Of a stretch of 64,000 bases of DNA, positions 1 to 9,502 are shown piece by piece; position 1 is the stretch's first letter; the number at the start of each line of letters is the position of its first letter. Made by a program: the position numbers and the translations under genes. The notes beneath the pieces are model-generated. The model did not search any database and was not told the origin of the DNA. It worked only from the letters and a program-made list of their open reading frames with translations. Origin of the DNA: Hahellaceae bacterium (GTDB lineage: Bacteria > Pseudomonadota > Gammaproteobacteria > Pseudomonadales > Oleiphilaceae); the NCBI GenBank assembly GCA_016744695.1, contig JADGDV010000003.1, positions 62,001 through 126,000 of the forward strand. The letters run 5' to 3'.

Positions 1-2268
1 AAACAACGACTCAAAATTGGGGTCAGATATTTGTTTCGACGATAAATTAATAGACATAACATAATCAGGATAGCCAGCTTGCTTTAATGCAACCGACTGA
101 AGAAATGCTTGCCTGAGCACCCACTCGCCCAACTTATGAATTAAACCACTGTCTTCAGCCAATTGAATAAACTGGTCAGGGGCGACCAAACCACGATCAG
201 GATGGTTCCATCGAACCAAAGCCTCAATACCCACAACCCTCTGGTTAACTAAGTTAACCTTGGGCTGGTAATGCAACACAAACTGAGAATGCTCAATCGC
301 ACTTCTTAACTCTTCCTGCATAAGCATTCGCCTTGCAGCCCTAATATTCATAGAGTTGAGGAAAAACTGATAATTATTTCTTCCCACCTCTTTTGCTCGA
401 TACATCGCCATATCAGCAAACTTCATTAATGATGACGCATCATCACTATCACCCGGGATCATGGCGATACCAATACTTACTGTCACCCCTACATCATGAT
501 CACATAAACGAAGACGCTGACTTAGGGCTTTCAATATATTTGTTGCAACCCTTGCGACCGCATCAGGTCCTGATACCTCTGAAAGAAGTACCGTGAACTC
601 ATCCCCTCCTAAGCGAGCAACGGAATCCGCATCTCGCACGCAGGTCTTTAACCACTCAGCCACCTGCTTCAATAATGCATCACCCGCATCATGCCCTAAC
701 GTATCATTAATTCGCTTAAAGCCATCAAGGTCGAGAAATAACAAAGCCGCTTGCTGCCCTCGACGCTTACAATGTTTAACTGAATGCTCAAGTCGATCTC
801 TAAAGAGCTGGCGATTAGCCAAACCCGTTAACTGATCATAAAAAGCAAGACGATGAAGCTCTGTTTGTACACTTTTAAGTTCAGTTAGATCACGAAAGTT
901 AGCAACGACACCATTAACGCCAGGAACGTCTAACATCGCAGTGAAGCCACCTTCCATATTGAGCCAATGCCCATCTTTATGCTTAACACGCGCATGATTT
1001 ACAGAGACTGCGACACCCGGGTTCTCTAGCGCTCGTTCATAAGACGCCTGAATAACAGGCAAGTCATCAGGATGCGCAATAAGGTCAGAAGATATAGCTT
1101 TAAGCCCGGCGTAGCTATACCCCAAAATGCGCTCGCAAGATGGACTGGCATAAGTCACTACGCCATCTTTATCAAGAACAACGGTTATATTAGTCGTATC
1201 TTCTGTAATGGCTCTGTATTTACCGGTATTAGCCAAAGCAATTATCTTTGAACGTACTAGCATTAACGCAACAAAAAATAGTAAAAAACTGACAGTAATA
1301 CCTGAAACCAATACAATCAGCGGCCTAGGATCAGATGCTAAATAATCAAAAGCAGGGGTTGTTCGAGTAATTAGAAGCCAAGTTTTACCCCCATGTTCAA
1401 TGGTTTGAGAGTCTTCAAATGAATACACATCATCTAGATTACCCAAGTTCGATGCATACATAATGCTATCTTCCATCACAACATCACTGTCATAAATACG
1501 TACATCCAAAAATGGCGCAATGAGACCAACAATACCATCCATCAAATTATTCATACGAAATGCACTAAAAACAAAGCCTTTTAAAGCACTACGGCGATCC
1601 TCAGTGGTAATAAGTAGTGTATCGCTATCATAAACAGGAAAATACATAACAAAACCAGGCTGACTTTCATCCGCTTGCTCCTGAACAAGTACAACTTTGC
1701 CCGTCATACTTGCCTGCCCTTGGTCTCTGGACATTTCCATCGCTTTACGATGAGCAGGGTCTCCAAATGCATCATATCCAAAAGCTCGACGATTACGCTG
1801 AGTAGCCGGTTCGAGAAAGACAACAGGGTGATACTCGTTTCGCCCTCCAGTAGGGCTAAGTAAATAATCAGGTAAGCCTTGTGAACGAATTTTTTCAATA
1901 TGCTCAGCCACGCCACCTTCAGTCACTTTTTGCGTAAACCCAAGCCCCTGAATACCTGGATAATATCGTTCAATATCTAGCTTATTCACATAGGTTCGCC
2001 AACCATCTCGACCCACGAGATCGGCAACAGCAAATAGCCCTGCACTGCCGGCTAATACTTGTTCGTAATTTAACAGGCGCTCTTCAATGGCCGTTTTAAG
2101 TTGCTGAGATTGGTTTTCAAACTGAGCTCGTGTACGATCTTGAACAAGTAGAATAGAAAGCTGCCACAGCGACACGGTCATCAGCAAGGCAACAAAAAGC
2201 ACTATCCAGGCAAGTTTGGAATTATGATATTTTAATAGGAATGCTAGTGACTCTTCCTTGTTATTCAT
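1..2268 (-). CDS. CHASE-PAS-GGDEF-EAL signalling protein (3' end cut by window)
   Basis: Membrane-bound cyclic-di-GMP protein; the frame is open for 756 codons from ATG 2268 down to base 1 and continues outside the window. Order seen: N-terminal TM (about residues 18-42), periplasmic CHASE domain (about 45-310, with YPGIQGLGF), second TM (about 318-342), PAS domain (about 350-465, HPDDLP), GGDEF domain with intact LGGDEF near residue 551, then an EAL domain starting with GIEALVRW near residue 684. Both the cyclase signature and the first part of the phosphodiesterase domain look intact; the rest of the EAL catalytic residues lie outside. A short GAG lies upstream of the ATG. The ligand of the CHASE sensor cannot be told from sequence. 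Confidence 0.93.
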   Translation of the reverse strand, partial: MNNKEESLAFLLKYHNSKLAWIVLFVALLMTVSLWQLSILLVQDRTRAQFENQSQQLKTAIEERLLNYEQVLAGSAGLFAVADLVGRDGWRTYVNKLDIERYYPGIQGLGFTQKVTEGGVAEHIEKIRSQGLPDYLLSPTGGRNEYHPVVFLEPATQRNRRAFGYDAFGDPAHRKAMEMSRDQGQASMTGKVVLVQEQADESQPGFVMYFPVYDSDTLLITTEDRRSALKGFVFSAFRMNNLMDGIVGLIAPFLDVRIYDSDVVMEDSIMYASNLGNLDDVYSFEDSQTIEHGGKTWLLITRTTPAFDYLASDPRPLIVLVSGITVSFLLFFVALMLVRSKIIALANTGKYRAITEDTTNITVVLDKDGVVTYASPSCERILGYSYAGLKAISSDLIAHPDDLPVIQASYERALENPGVAVSVNHARVKHKDGHWLNMEGGFTAMLDVPGVNGVVANFRDLTELKSVQTELHRLAFYDQLTGLANRQLFRDRLEHSVKHCKRRGQQAALLFLDLDGFKRINDTLGHDAGDALLKQVAEWLKTCVRDADSVARLGGDEFTVLLSEVSGPDAVARVATNILKALSQRLRLCDHDVGVTVSIGIAMIPGDSDDASSLMKFADMAMYRAKEVGRNNYQFFLNSMNIRAARRMLMQEELRSAIEHSQFVLHYQPKVNLVNQRVVGIEALVRWNHPDRGLVAPDQFIQLAEDSGLIHKLGEWVLRQAFLQSVALKQAGYPDYVMSINLSSKQISDPNFESLF

Positions 2269-2364
2269 GATCAGCTCTATTATTGGTATGAGGCGCTGAG
2301 TATAAAACAAAAATGAAGCAGGGTCACAACTGCTGAAAACAAAAATCACCCTGTAAACTGCATG

Positions 2365-2394
2365 CACTCCCCCGAAAGAACACGGGGGCGAGTG
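2365..2394 (-). terminator. Hairpin just past mucD, possible terminator
   Basis: A GC-rich inverted repeat with a two-base bulge (CACTCCCCCG / CGGGGGCGAGTG, loop of 8) begins a few bases past the mucD stop. There is no clear T-tract on the minus strand, so it may stabilise the operon's 3' end rather than terminate. Confidence 0.4.
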
Positions 2395-2397
2395 TTG

Positions 2398-3825
2398 CTA
2401 GTCTTTTAACTTAATAACAATAAATGAGGGGCTCCCCTGCCTAACAATCAACATCGGGATCGCTTTACTTGAAGGTAACGATTTAAGTACTAAGTTAAAA
2501 TCTTTCAACGTATTAATTGATTGATTATTAATACTACTAATGACATCTTCGGGGCGAATACCCGCAGCGTCTGCTGCGCCTTCCTCCACACTTACCACAA
2601 CAACTCCGCTACTCACTTCTAAACGCTTGCGTGAATGCTCATCAAGGGCTACTACATTAATATTTAACCGATTACTCATTGGCTTATGGCTCTCCACAGG
2701 AACCGACGCCCCCTGCTCTGTAGGCAATTCGCCAATATTAACACTTAGTTTTTTTAACTTTCCTGCGCGAACGACCTCTATCATTGCTTCATCACCGGCG
2801 TGGGCTCGACCCACTAAATGAGGTAAATCAGAAGATCGTTTTATTTTATGGCCATTATATTTAGTAATAATGTCCCCCTGTAATACCCCGCCGTTCTCTG
2901 CGGGGGAATCAGGAACCACTTGCGCCACCAAGGCTCCATGCGGTGTTTTTAAGCCAAACGACTCAGCTAAATCTTTATTCACCTCCTGGATAAGAACACC
3001 CAACCACCCTCGTGAGACAACCCCTTTATCTTTAAGTTGATTAACGACTTCCATGGCAACATCGACAGGGATAGCAAAAGAAACCCCCATAAAACCACCC
3101 GACCGGGTATAGATCTGGGAGTTAATACCAACCACTTCACCGTCGAGGTTAAATAAAGGGCCGCCAGAATTACCAGGATTAATAGCGACATCTGTTTGAA
3201 TAAACGGAACATAATTTTCACTGGGTAGACTGCGACCAACAGCACTTACAATGCCCGCGGTGACGGTATAGTCAAACCCAAAAGGTGATCCTATAGCAAA
3301 AACCCACTCTCCGGCTTTTAAACTTTGAGACTTACCTATTTCAACAACCGGTAAATCTTCAGCCTCAATTTTTAATACGGCCAAATCGGACCGTTCATCG
3401 GCCCCAATGAGTGTTGCAGTAAGCTCCCGCCGATCATTGAGTCGAACAATTATTTCATCGGCACCATCAATCACATGGTTATTCGTTAATACATAACCAT
3501 CCTCGGACACAATAAAGCCAGAACCCATTGACTGAGACTCTCTTGGTGCGGGTTCTCGACCAAACTGCCCACCAAAAAAGTGCCTAAGAAATTCAGGAAC
3601 CTGCTCCAAGTCTTCTGGGGTCACGCCAGGAAAAGCACCTTTCGGTAAACCTCGAGAAGCAGAACGCTTAGCATGCATAACCGTACTAATATTGACTACT
3701 GCAGGTGAATGCTCTTCTACCAACTCAGTAAAGTCAGGTAGACTTACAGCATGAGAGGTATTTAACACCAATCCAAAAAAGATCAGAAAGAGTAAGCTCG
3801 TTCTAGATAAAGTGTTTACTGTCAT
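2398..3825 (-). CDS. mucD: Periplasmic serine endoprotease DegP/MucD-like
   Basis: 475-residue HtrA/Do-family protease and chaperone that degrades misfolded periplasmic proteins. Seen: signal peptide (about residues 1-27), trypsin-like domain with catalytic His117 (NNHVIDGAD), Asp147 (ERSDLAVLK) and Ser220 (GNSGGPLF), then two PDZ domains (about 270-360 and 390-470). Length matches Pseudomonas MucD (about 474). It is the last gene of the rpoE-mucA-mucB-mucC-mucD cluster, about 145 bases past mucC, which is the classical alginate/envelope-stress order. In Pseudomonas MucD restrains the sigma factor by removing stress signals; the same role is inferred here. DegQ is the alternative name; operon position favours mucD. 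Confidence 0.95.
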   Translation of the reverse strand: MTVNTLSRTSLLFLIFFGLVLNTSHAVSLPDFTELVEEHSPAVVNISTVMHAKRSASRGLPKGAFPGVTPEDLEQVPEFLRHFFGGQFGREPAPRESQSMGSGFIVSEDGYVLTNNHVIDGADEIIVRLNDRRELTATLIGADERSDLAVLKIEAEDLPVVEIGKSQSLKAGEWVFAIGSPFGFDYTVTAGIVSAVGRSLPSENYVPFIQTDVAINPGNSGGPLFNLDGEVVGINSQIYTRSGGFMGVSFAIPVDVAMEVVNQLKDKGVVSRGWLGVLIQEVNKDLAESFGLKTPHGALVAQVVPDSPAENGGVLQGDIITKYNGHKIKRSSDLPHLVGRAHAGDEAMIEVVRAGKLKKLSVNIGELPTEQGASVPVESHKPMSNRLNINVVALDEHSRKRLEVSSGVVVVSVEEGAADAAGIRPEDVISSINNQSINTLKDFNLVLKSLPSSKAIPMLIVRQGSPSFIVIKLKD

Positions 3826-3971
3826 AGCTATTCCATTTAATGCTTTCTTTATTTAATCAACACGCCTGCAAGCGCTTACCTTATATATATTCTTGGTGAC
3901 AAGCGGCTATTATTCAAATTAAACATTATTAAGAAACAAACAAGTATATTGTAAATATGCACTAGTAAATA

Positions 3972-4424
3972 TTATGAATGGTTTTTGGAAAAACCAATTG
4001 ACCGAATCATTTTTGGGCAAAAACGCTGATCATTTGAATTCAAAAGAGAGTAAACCCTGACAATAACAAAGCCAACAACCAAGCCTAACAACCCAGCTAA
4101 AGCAATCCAGCCATCTCCCACCAGCAACCATTTTTCTGTTGCAGCAGCGGCACATATCATCGTTAACAAGGGCAAAAAATAAACCATAAATGAAGCGCGA
4201 ACCAGCAAGTCCTCAGGAATGCCCAATAACACCTCATCACCTACGTTTAAATTGAGCGCATTATCTACCAAGACCTGATTAGCCTTCCCATCTGAAATGC
4301 TAGCCAACACACCTTGCCCACAGCCATTTTTGGCTTCACAACTAGAGCATGCGCTTTTTCGAATCGTTTGCACCCACGCCTTCTTGCCATCCAGTGCAAC
4401 TATACTACCCGCTTCCTCTAACAT
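3972..4424 (-). CDS. rseC: SoxR-reducing/sigma-E regulatory protein RseC (MucC)
   Basis: 150-residue inner-membrane protein of the RseC/MucC family. Cys26, Cys29 and Cys35 form the cysteine cluster (CSSCEAKNGC) typical of the family, followed by two TM segments (about residues 75-97 and 103-125). In E. coli RseC works with the Rsx complex to keep SoxR reduced and has a minor effect on sigma-E; in Pseudomonas the equivalent is MucC. It lies between mucB and mucD, 41 bases past the mucB stop, so co-transcription is likely. Identification rests on cysteine spacing, topology and position. Confidence 0.9.
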   Translation of the reverse strand: MLEEAGSIVALDGKKAWVQTIRKSACSSCEAKNGCGQGVLASISDGKANQVLVDNALNLNVGDEVLLGIPEDLLVRASFMVYFLPLLTMICAAAATEKWLLVGDGWIALAGLLGLVVGFVIVRVYSLLNSNDQRFCPKMIRSIGFSKNHS

Positions 4425-4465
4425 GCTTACCCATCACTTCTTTCGTCGAATTATTAAACTAGGTA

Positions 4466-5524
4466 TTACTTAGCTCTGATTTTAGGAACAACAGTTTCAG
4501 GAACCGTAGTTTCAGCTACTTTCATCGCTGTTATGACCGGTATTTCTCCTACTACTGTCACCATGTAATCATGATTCTGCCATTTTAGTCGATGAGAGTA
4601 AGCAACGGTAGCCCCAACAGTAGATGAGCCTTCAGGCATATTTTCCTGGCTCAGCGCCTCAATAAAAACACTAAATGAAGCTAAACCATCAGAAAAAACC
4701 TGAATATGACTAGATTGAAGTGTATCACCACCAACCCCCATGTTTTCATCAGTACTCAAGCGCATAAAACCTTGAGGCAACCAACCAATACTCCAAACCA
4801 TGTCCTCCGGCCAATCTAGACCGACTTTTACTGCAGACACCTGCTCGTGAGAGACAACCACACCTGCTTTTTTATCAGCCTGTAGTTCTGAGTCAGTGAT
4901 ATTGTCGGTAAGTTCAATAGAGGTATAGTGGAAAAGCTCTAGGGTCTGGCCATGCTCATTAAGTAGCAGTGACTTCACTAGCAGTGATGTTGTTTTTTCT
5001 AACCACAACACATAACTATAACGATAATTGTCTTTTGCTATAACAGAGATCTTCACCGTCGAAACACCCGCAACACGATCATCCCCTTCAATAGCCACCG
5101 TATAATGCTCTTTATCTGGCATAACAGTCTGGGCAAATGCACCAGCAAAAGGCCCTGTAGGCATGCTCTGCTCTAAACTAACTTCGCGGTTACCTGGCAA
5201 AATACAAACAACCTGATCATCTGTACGAAGTATTTCACCCATCTCTCCATCTAACTGTATCAGACGCTCACGCTCTACCTCGCCTTTGTAGCGATGAATA
5301 ACCTTCATTGATGAAGAAATTTCACCTCTACTATAAACAAACACACCTCTATAGTTCTGTGTTTTCATGGCAGAAGTCATATTTTCAAGCCACTCATCAG
5401 CCTCCGTACTGGCAAAACCTTGTAATGAAATAACCATAGACAGCACGAAAATAATACGGCAATAAATAAGCGTATAAATACTACATCTAGTTTGATATTT
5501 TTTTTGTCTAAAAGACACGTTCAC
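4466..5524 (-). CDS. rseB: Sigma-E factor regulatory protein RseB/MucB
   Basis: 352-residue periplasmic MucB/RseB-family protein. It binds the periplasmic tail of the anti-sigma factor and shields it from the site-1 protease; lipoprotein or LPS intermediates are the known release signals. Seen: a long N-terminus with a hydrophobic signal core (about residues 18-38, ending near GFAST), the N-terminal LolA/LolB-like domain (ENMTSAMKTQNYRGVFVY is highly typical) and a smaller C-terminal domain after about residue 235. The E. coli protein is about 318 residues, so the true start may lie some residues inside. Nine bases separate it from the upstream mucA stop. Confidence 0.94.
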   Translation of the reverse strand: MNVSFRQKKYQTRCSIYTLIYCRIIFVLSMVISLQGFASTEADEWLENMTSAMKTQNYRGVFVYSRGEISSSMKVIHRYKGEVERERLIQLDGEMGEILRTDDQVVCILPGNREVSLEQSMPTGPFAGAFAQTVMPDKEHYTVAIEGDDRVAGVSTVKISVIAKDNYRYSYVLWLEKTTSLLVKSLLLNEHGQTLELFHYTSIELTDNITDSELQADKKAGVVVSHEQVSAVKVGLDWPEDMVWSIGWLPQGFMRLSTDENMGVGGDTLQSSHIQVFSDGLASFSVFIEALSQENMPEGSSTVGATVAYSHRLKWQNHDYMVTVVGEIPVITAMKVAETTVPETVVPKIRAK

Positions 5525-5533
5525 CTACCTAAT

Positions 5534-6136
5534 CTAATACGCTGTCATTGATAAACTAGCTACCCGAACCAGAGGCATTAGACCTGACCGACCCCCTATG
5601 ACCGAATTACCTGCATGCCTTAGCATATATTCATTCAGTTTACGGGCATGCTCAGGAGCAAGAGAAGGTTCTTCAAGTACAGATAAACCTGCATCAGTTA
5701 AGGACTCAACATTTTCAAAGCTGACCGAAGCAATTAACTCTTCGCCTTCCACACTAAGGTCATCACTAACGGGATTAAATATAATAGATACTGATAAAAC
5801 AAGAATCGCAGCGACACTTGTCCACTGCATAAAAGTAGCCAGTGATTTTTTAGGCTTAAGCGATGAACGGCCGCCCTCCTTATCAACATCAATTAAGTCC
5901 AGTTCAGTCTCATCATCAATAGCCTGTGAAATACGTGAGCTAATATCAATATCTATCGGCGAAACTTGATCATACGTATGTCTGCCCGACGATAATACAT
6001 CACTTACTTTGTTATAACGTTCCCATAAAGCCCTTAACTCATCATCGCTAGACTTATTTACAACACGTCTTACTTCCAACTCATCAGCTTCATCGTCTAA
6101 CAATGCAGACATGGATTCCTTTAGTCGCTCATCCAT
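5534..6136 (-). CDS. rseA: Anti-sigma-E factor RseA/MucA
   Basis: Single-pass inner-membrane anti-sigma factor holding RpoE/AlgU at the membrane until regulated proteolysis. With start ATG 6136 (MDERLKES) it is 200 residues. An upstream in-frame TTG at 6157 is possible, but AGAGG sits 7 bases before ATG 6136, so the ATG is preferred. Seen: cytoplasmic N-terminal domain with the family opening (residues 5-45, LSALLDDEADELEVRR), one TM segment (about residues 103-122, WTSVAAILVLSVSIIF) and a periplasmic tail that would bind MucB. Directly downstream of rpoE. The C-terminal ends differ from E. coli, so the exact DegS/AlgW trigger is not clear. Confidence 0.93.
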   Translation of the reverse strand: MDERLKESMSALLDDEADELEVRRVVNKSSDDELRALWERYNKVSDVLSSGRHTYDQVSPIDIDISSRISQAIDDETELDLIDVDKEGGRSSLKPKKSLATFMQWTSVAAILVLSVSIIFNPVSDDLSVEGEELIASVSFENVESLTDAGLSVLEEPSLAPEHARKLNEYMLRHAGNSVIGGRSGLMPLVRVASLSMTAY

Positions 6137-6177
6137 TATGTAACCTCTTTGATTCAATTCTAAGCATATTTCAGTTT

Positions 6178-6933
6178 CTAGCCCAAATAGGGCGCTACTT
6201 TTTTATCAACCGCATCTCGAGCCCTGAATATTCGGGAGCGTACCGTTCCCACAGGGCAATTCATTACTTCTGCAATGTCTTCATAACTGAAACCATCAAA
6301 TTCTCTTAATGTAAGTGCAACCCTTAAGTCTTCAGGCAGCGCCTTTATCGCATCATTAAGTGCTTTCTCTAACTCTGAGCGATATAGTTGCTGCTCTGGG
6401 CTTTGAATATCTTTAAGAGGACTCTCACCCTCAAAATGCTCTGCATCTTGAATATCAATATCAGTTCCAGGTGGTCTTCGTCCCTTCGCTACTAAATAGT
6501 TTTTAGCTGTATTGATAGATATGCGGTACAGCCAAGTATAAAAAGCACTCTCCCCACGAAAGTTTTTTAAGGCACGGTAAGCCTTAATAAACGCCTCCTG
6601 AGTCACATCAAGCACTTCGTGACGGTCACTAATATATCGAGAAACCAATGAAGCGACTTTTCCCTGGTATTTAAGTACTAAAAGATCAAATGCCTTTTTT
6701 TCTCCACGCTGAACACGTTCTACTAATTGTTTATCAGTAGACTTATCAACGATCAACTTATCGACTACGGCATTCACGTCACTACTCTTGTTGGCCATAT
6801 TTTTATTAACAACACTATCACTTTGGTCAGCCTCACTTCGCTTACAGGACCGACCAGCCACATTCAATCTTATTATGTTAGCGCAATTTTGATGCTCTTG
6901 ATCTGCTTTTGTTACGCTTGCTAATAGATTCAT
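6178..6933 (-). CDS. rpoE: RNA polymerase sigma-E factor (RpoE/AlgU), N-terminally extended
   Basis: ECF sigma factor for envelope stress. The core (from [13 protein letters not shown]) carries region 2 ([19 protein letters not shown], then YTWLYRI) and region 4 ([28 protein letters not shown]), closely matching RpoE/AlgU of about 193 residues. The frame extends about 58 residues further upstream. Candidate starts are ATG 6933 (or adjacent GTG 6936) with GGA eight bases before it, and ATG 6798, which has no visible ribosome site. I chose 6933 because of the ribosome site and because a sigma-E promoter would start transcription about 38 bases before it. The added segment resembles no domain I know. 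It heads the operon with mucA, mucB, mucC and mucD. Confidence 0.92.
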   Translation of the reverse strand: MNLLASVTKADQEHQNCANIIRLNVAGRSCKRSEADQSDSVVNKNMANKSSDVNAVVDKLIVDKSTDKQLVERVQRGEKKAFDLLVLKYQGKVASLVSRYISDRHEVLDVTQEAFIKAYRALKNFRGESAFYTWLYRISINTAKNYLVAKGRRPPGTDIDIQDAEHFEGESPLKDIQSPEQQLYRSELEKALNDAIKALPEDLRVALTLREFDGFSYEDIAEVMNCPVGTVRSRIFRARDAVDKKVAPYLG

Positions 6934-6977
6934 CACCCGTTTCCAAATATCATACCATTCAACTAAATGTCATAAAA

Positions 6978-7004
6978 ATAGACAGCGGCTTAGATTTTTA
7001 GTTC
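6978..7004 (-). promoter_or_regulatory. Sigma-E-type promoter of rpoE-mucA
   Basis: On the minus strand GAACTA (6999-7004) is followed after exactly 16 bases by TCTAT (6978-6982). The sigma-E/AlgU consensus is GAACTT-N16/17-TCTGA, so this fits autoregulation of rpoE as in E. coli and Pseudomonas. The predicted start point is near 6971. Confidence 0.72.
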
Positions 7005-7042
7005 AATATTCAAAATATCTCACATTAGATCAAGAATTAACT

Positions 7043-8659
7043 ATGCAATCGTCTTTTCAACATGATGTACTCATTATCGGAAGTGGTGCGGCAGGTTTAT
7101 CCGTTGCGCTCAGTTTAGCAAAACACGTTAACGTCGCAGTGCTATCTAAAGGCGCACTGCCCAGCGGATCAACACTCTACGCCCAGGGTGGCATAGCGGC
7201 CGTTTTAGGCGACACAGGAGGTGATGCCGACACACTAGAATCTCATATTCAAGACACACTCATCGCAGGTGCAGGGCTTTGCCATCAAGATGCCGTTGAA
7301 TTTACCGTTGAACATGGAAAAGAAAGCATTGAATGGTTAATTTCCCAAGGCGTTGATTTTACCCGTGAAGATTCCAGCACATACCACCTTACAAAAGAAG
7401 GCGGGCATAGCCATAGACGAATCATTCATGCTGCCGATGCAACCGGGCATGAAGTATCATCATCACTTTGTGACCAAGCCATTGCTGCAGATAATATTGA
7501 AATTTTTGAAAACCGTGTCGCTATTGATCTAATTACACACAAAAAACTTTTTCTCCCCGGCAATCGCTGTGTAGGGGCTTATGTTTTAAATGATAAAACC
7601 AGTGAAGTAGAGTTATTTCGTGCACGCTTTGTAGTTATAGCTACGGGGGGCGCAAGTAAAGCCTATCTTTATACCAGCAACCCCGATGGGGCCAGTGGCG
7701 ACGGCATCGCGATGGCATGGAGAAGCGGCTGTCGTGTAGCCAATATGGAGTTCAATCAATTCCATCCCACTTGCCTCTATCACCCCCTTGCTAAATCATT
7801 CCTTGTTACCGAAGCTGTTCGTGGAGAGGGAGGTCGGTTATTACTGCCTGACGGCCAACGTTTTATGCACCGTTTCGACAAACGAGAAGAACTGGCTCCG
7901 CGAGATGTTGTGGCTAGAGCTATTGACCACGAAATGAAGCGACTGGGCGCAGATAACCTGTTTCTTGATATCAGCCACAAACCTGCCGAGTTTGTTAAGC
8001 AGCATTTCCCCACTATTTATGAGCGATGCTTGGAGTTTGGCATAGACATTACCAAACAACCCATCCCTGTTGTTCCTGCTGCTCATTATACCTGTGGCGG
8101 TGTTGTTACCGACCATAGAGGCCGTAGCGATGTTAACCAGCTCTACGTAGTAGGTGAAGCGGCCTTTACAGGTTTGCACGGAGCAAATCGTATGGCCAGT
8201 AATTCACTATTAGAGTGCTTGGTATATGGCCGCTCTGCAGCTCAAGATATAATGAATAAGTTTGAAGATATACCGCTACCTCCTGAAGCACCATTATGGG
8301 ATGCATCACAAGTAACCGATTCTGATGAAGATGTGGTCATATCGCACAACTGGGATGAGTTACGCCGCTTTATGTGGGATTATGTAGGCATCGTTAGAAC
8401 CAACAAACGTCTTCAAAGAGCAAAACATCGTATTGATGTGCTTCACCAGGAAATTGTAGATTTCTACAGCAACTACAAGGTGACCAATGACCTATTGGAA
8501 CTTCGTAACTTGATGACTATTGCAGATCTTATTATCTGCTCAGCTATCCAACGCAAAGAGAGCCGAGGCTTACATTACACGCTTGATTACCCGGAGCAGT
8601 TACCCGTAGCAAAAGACACAATATTAACGCCTACCAACTTTTCTGCCAGAGACTGGTGA
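7043..8659 (+). CDS. nadB: L-aspartate oxidase NadB
   Basis: FAD enzyme oxidising L-aspartate to iminoaspartate, the first step of de novo NAD synthesis. 538 residues, the usual length. Seen: N-terminal dinucleotide-binding motif GSGAAGLS (residues 12-19), the substrate-loop region [13 protein letters not shown], the FHPTCLY active-site stretch shared with succinate dehydrogenase flavoproteins, [21 protein letters not shown] near residues 373-393, and the C-terminal helical domain ending with [11 protein letters not shown]. It is divergent from rpoE, an arrangement conserved in gammaproteobacteria. nadA and nadC are not in the window. Confidence 0.97.
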   Translation: MQSSFQHDVLIIGSGAAGLSVALSLAKHVNVAVLSKGALPSGSTLYAQGGIAAVLGDTGGDADTLESHIQDTLIAGAGLCHQDAVEFTVEHGKESIEWLISQGVDFTREDSSTYHLTKEGGHSHRRIIHAADATGHEVSSSLCDQAIAADNIEIFENRVAIDLITHKKLFLPGNRCVGAYVLNDKTSEVELFRARFVVIATGGASKAYLYTSNPDGASGDGIAMAWRSGCRVANMEFNQFHPTCLYHPLAKSFLVTEAVRGEGGRLLLPDGQRFMHRFDKREELAPRDVVARAIDHEMKRLGADNLFLDISHKPAEFVKQHFPTIYERCLEFGIDITKQPIPVVPAAHYTCGGVVTDHRGRSDVNQLYVVGEAAFTGLHGANRMASNSLLECLVYGRSAAQDIMNKFEDIPLPPEAPLWDASQVTDSDEDVVISHNWDELRRFMWDYVGIVRTNKRLQRAKHRIDVLHQEIVDFYSNYKVTNDLLELRNLMTIADLIICSAIQRKESRGLHYTLDYPEQLPVAKDTILTPTNFSARDW

Positions 8660-8672
8660 TAATAGCCCACAA

Positions 8673-8691
8673 GGGCGCTATAATAGCGCCC
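8673..8691. repeat. Perfect hairpin between nadB and sdhE
   Basis: GGGCGCTA-TAA-TAGCGCCC, a perfect 8-base-pair stem 13 bases after the nadB stop. No T-tract follows on either strand, so it is either a weak terminator for nadB or an mRNA-stabilising hairpin. Confidence 0.5.
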
Positions 8692-8734
8692 TGTAATCTA
8701 CACCCTCTTTATGACTTATCTTCGAGGCTCCAAG

Positions 8735-9034
8735 ATGGTTCCAAATACTTCCAACGACAATAGCGATTCAAATGAACAAGACGTTCCCGACGTAGAAGTT
8801 AATCGTCTTTTCTGGCATAGCCGTCGTGGAATGCTTGAGCTAGACCTTCTTTTAGTTCCTTTTCTAAAGGAAGCCTATCGTTCACTACCTAAAGAAGATC
8901 GTGACCGCTATCAAAACTTACTAACCAGTGAAGACCAGGATATGTTTGGCTGGTTCATGAAAAGAGAAACACCCGAAGACCCTGACATGGCTAGAATCGT
9001 TAAGATAATCCTGGATCGTGTTCAATCTAAATAA
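8735..9034 (+). CDS. sdhE: FAD assembly factor SdhE (YgfY)
   Basis: Small cytoplasmic protein promoting covalent flavinylation of succinate dehydrogenase and fumarate reductase. The RRGMLELD motif, containing the invariant RGxxE, is diagnostic. From ATG 8735 it is 99 residues; an in-frame ATG at 8711 would add eight. GAGG seven bases before 8735 favours the shorter form. E. coli SdhE is 88 residues; the acidic N-terminus here is slightly longer. Its 3' end overlaps the following ygfX-like gene by 17 bases, the usual pairing. The covalent FAD of NadB-related enzymes makes the neighbourhood suggestive, though NadB itself binds FAD non-covalently. Confidence 0.92.
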   Translation: MVPNTSNDNSDSNEQDVPDVEVNRLFWHSRRGMLELDLLLVPFLKEAYRSLPKEDRDRYQNLLTSEDQDMFGWFMKRETPEDPDMARIVKIILDRVQSK

Positions 9035-9479
9035 TCTGCAGGTTAAATACTCTGCCCGATTAATTGCTGCAGCGCTTATTATTCTTACAAGCGGGTTGTG
9101 GATTTTATACGCTACAGCAATGCCCACTTACTTATTTGTGGTAATGGCTGTCACTGGCAGTATGAGCACAGGGCACTTCATCCTTAAACACGCTCTTGTT
9201 GCCCTACCTAGCAGTATTGTTCGGTGTGATGCAAGCCCAAACGCACTCTACTTTACACAAAGAAATGGCCTTAAGGTCAAGGCTACCCCATTAGATAGTT
9301 CATACATGTCGCCCCACTTATTATTACTTGCTTGGAGGCCTGAACGGCGTACTTCACATAGAAGCCAGCTATTTACACCGACGAAATTAGTCATTTTAAA
9401 TTCAGATAATGTATCCTCCTTAAACGATTTTAGACGCTTAAGGGTTTTATTAGCATTCAGCAAATCAAAAACCCCTTAA
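9018..9479 (+). CDS. YgfX-family inner-membrane protein
   Basis: 153-residue protein with two adjacent hydrophobic segments (about residues 16-33 and 36-57) and a basic cytoplasmic tail with [10 protein letters not shown] at the end. Size, two-TM topology and the overlap with sdhE match YgfX (CptA), described in E. coli as the toxin partner of YgfY with effects on cell shape; that activity is disputed and need not hold here. Start is GTG 9018, inside the sdhE coding end, so translational coupling is likely. Sequence similarity to E. coli YgfX is low by eye, hence moderate confidence. Confidence 0.72.
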   Translation: MFNLNNLQVKYSARLIAAALIILTSGLWILYATAMPTYLFVVMAVTGSMSTGHFILKHALVALPSSIVRCDASPNALYFTQRNGLKVKATPLDSSYMSPHLLLLAWRPERRTSHRSQLFTPTKLVILNSDNVSSLNDFRRLRVLLAFSKSKTP

Positions 9480-9502
9480 TACACCTCTACGGACACTAAC
9501 TA

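Noticed and set aside
2979-3245. 88-codon minus-strand frame inside mucD
   Set aside because: Lies in another frame of a well-supported protease gene; treated as a shadow.
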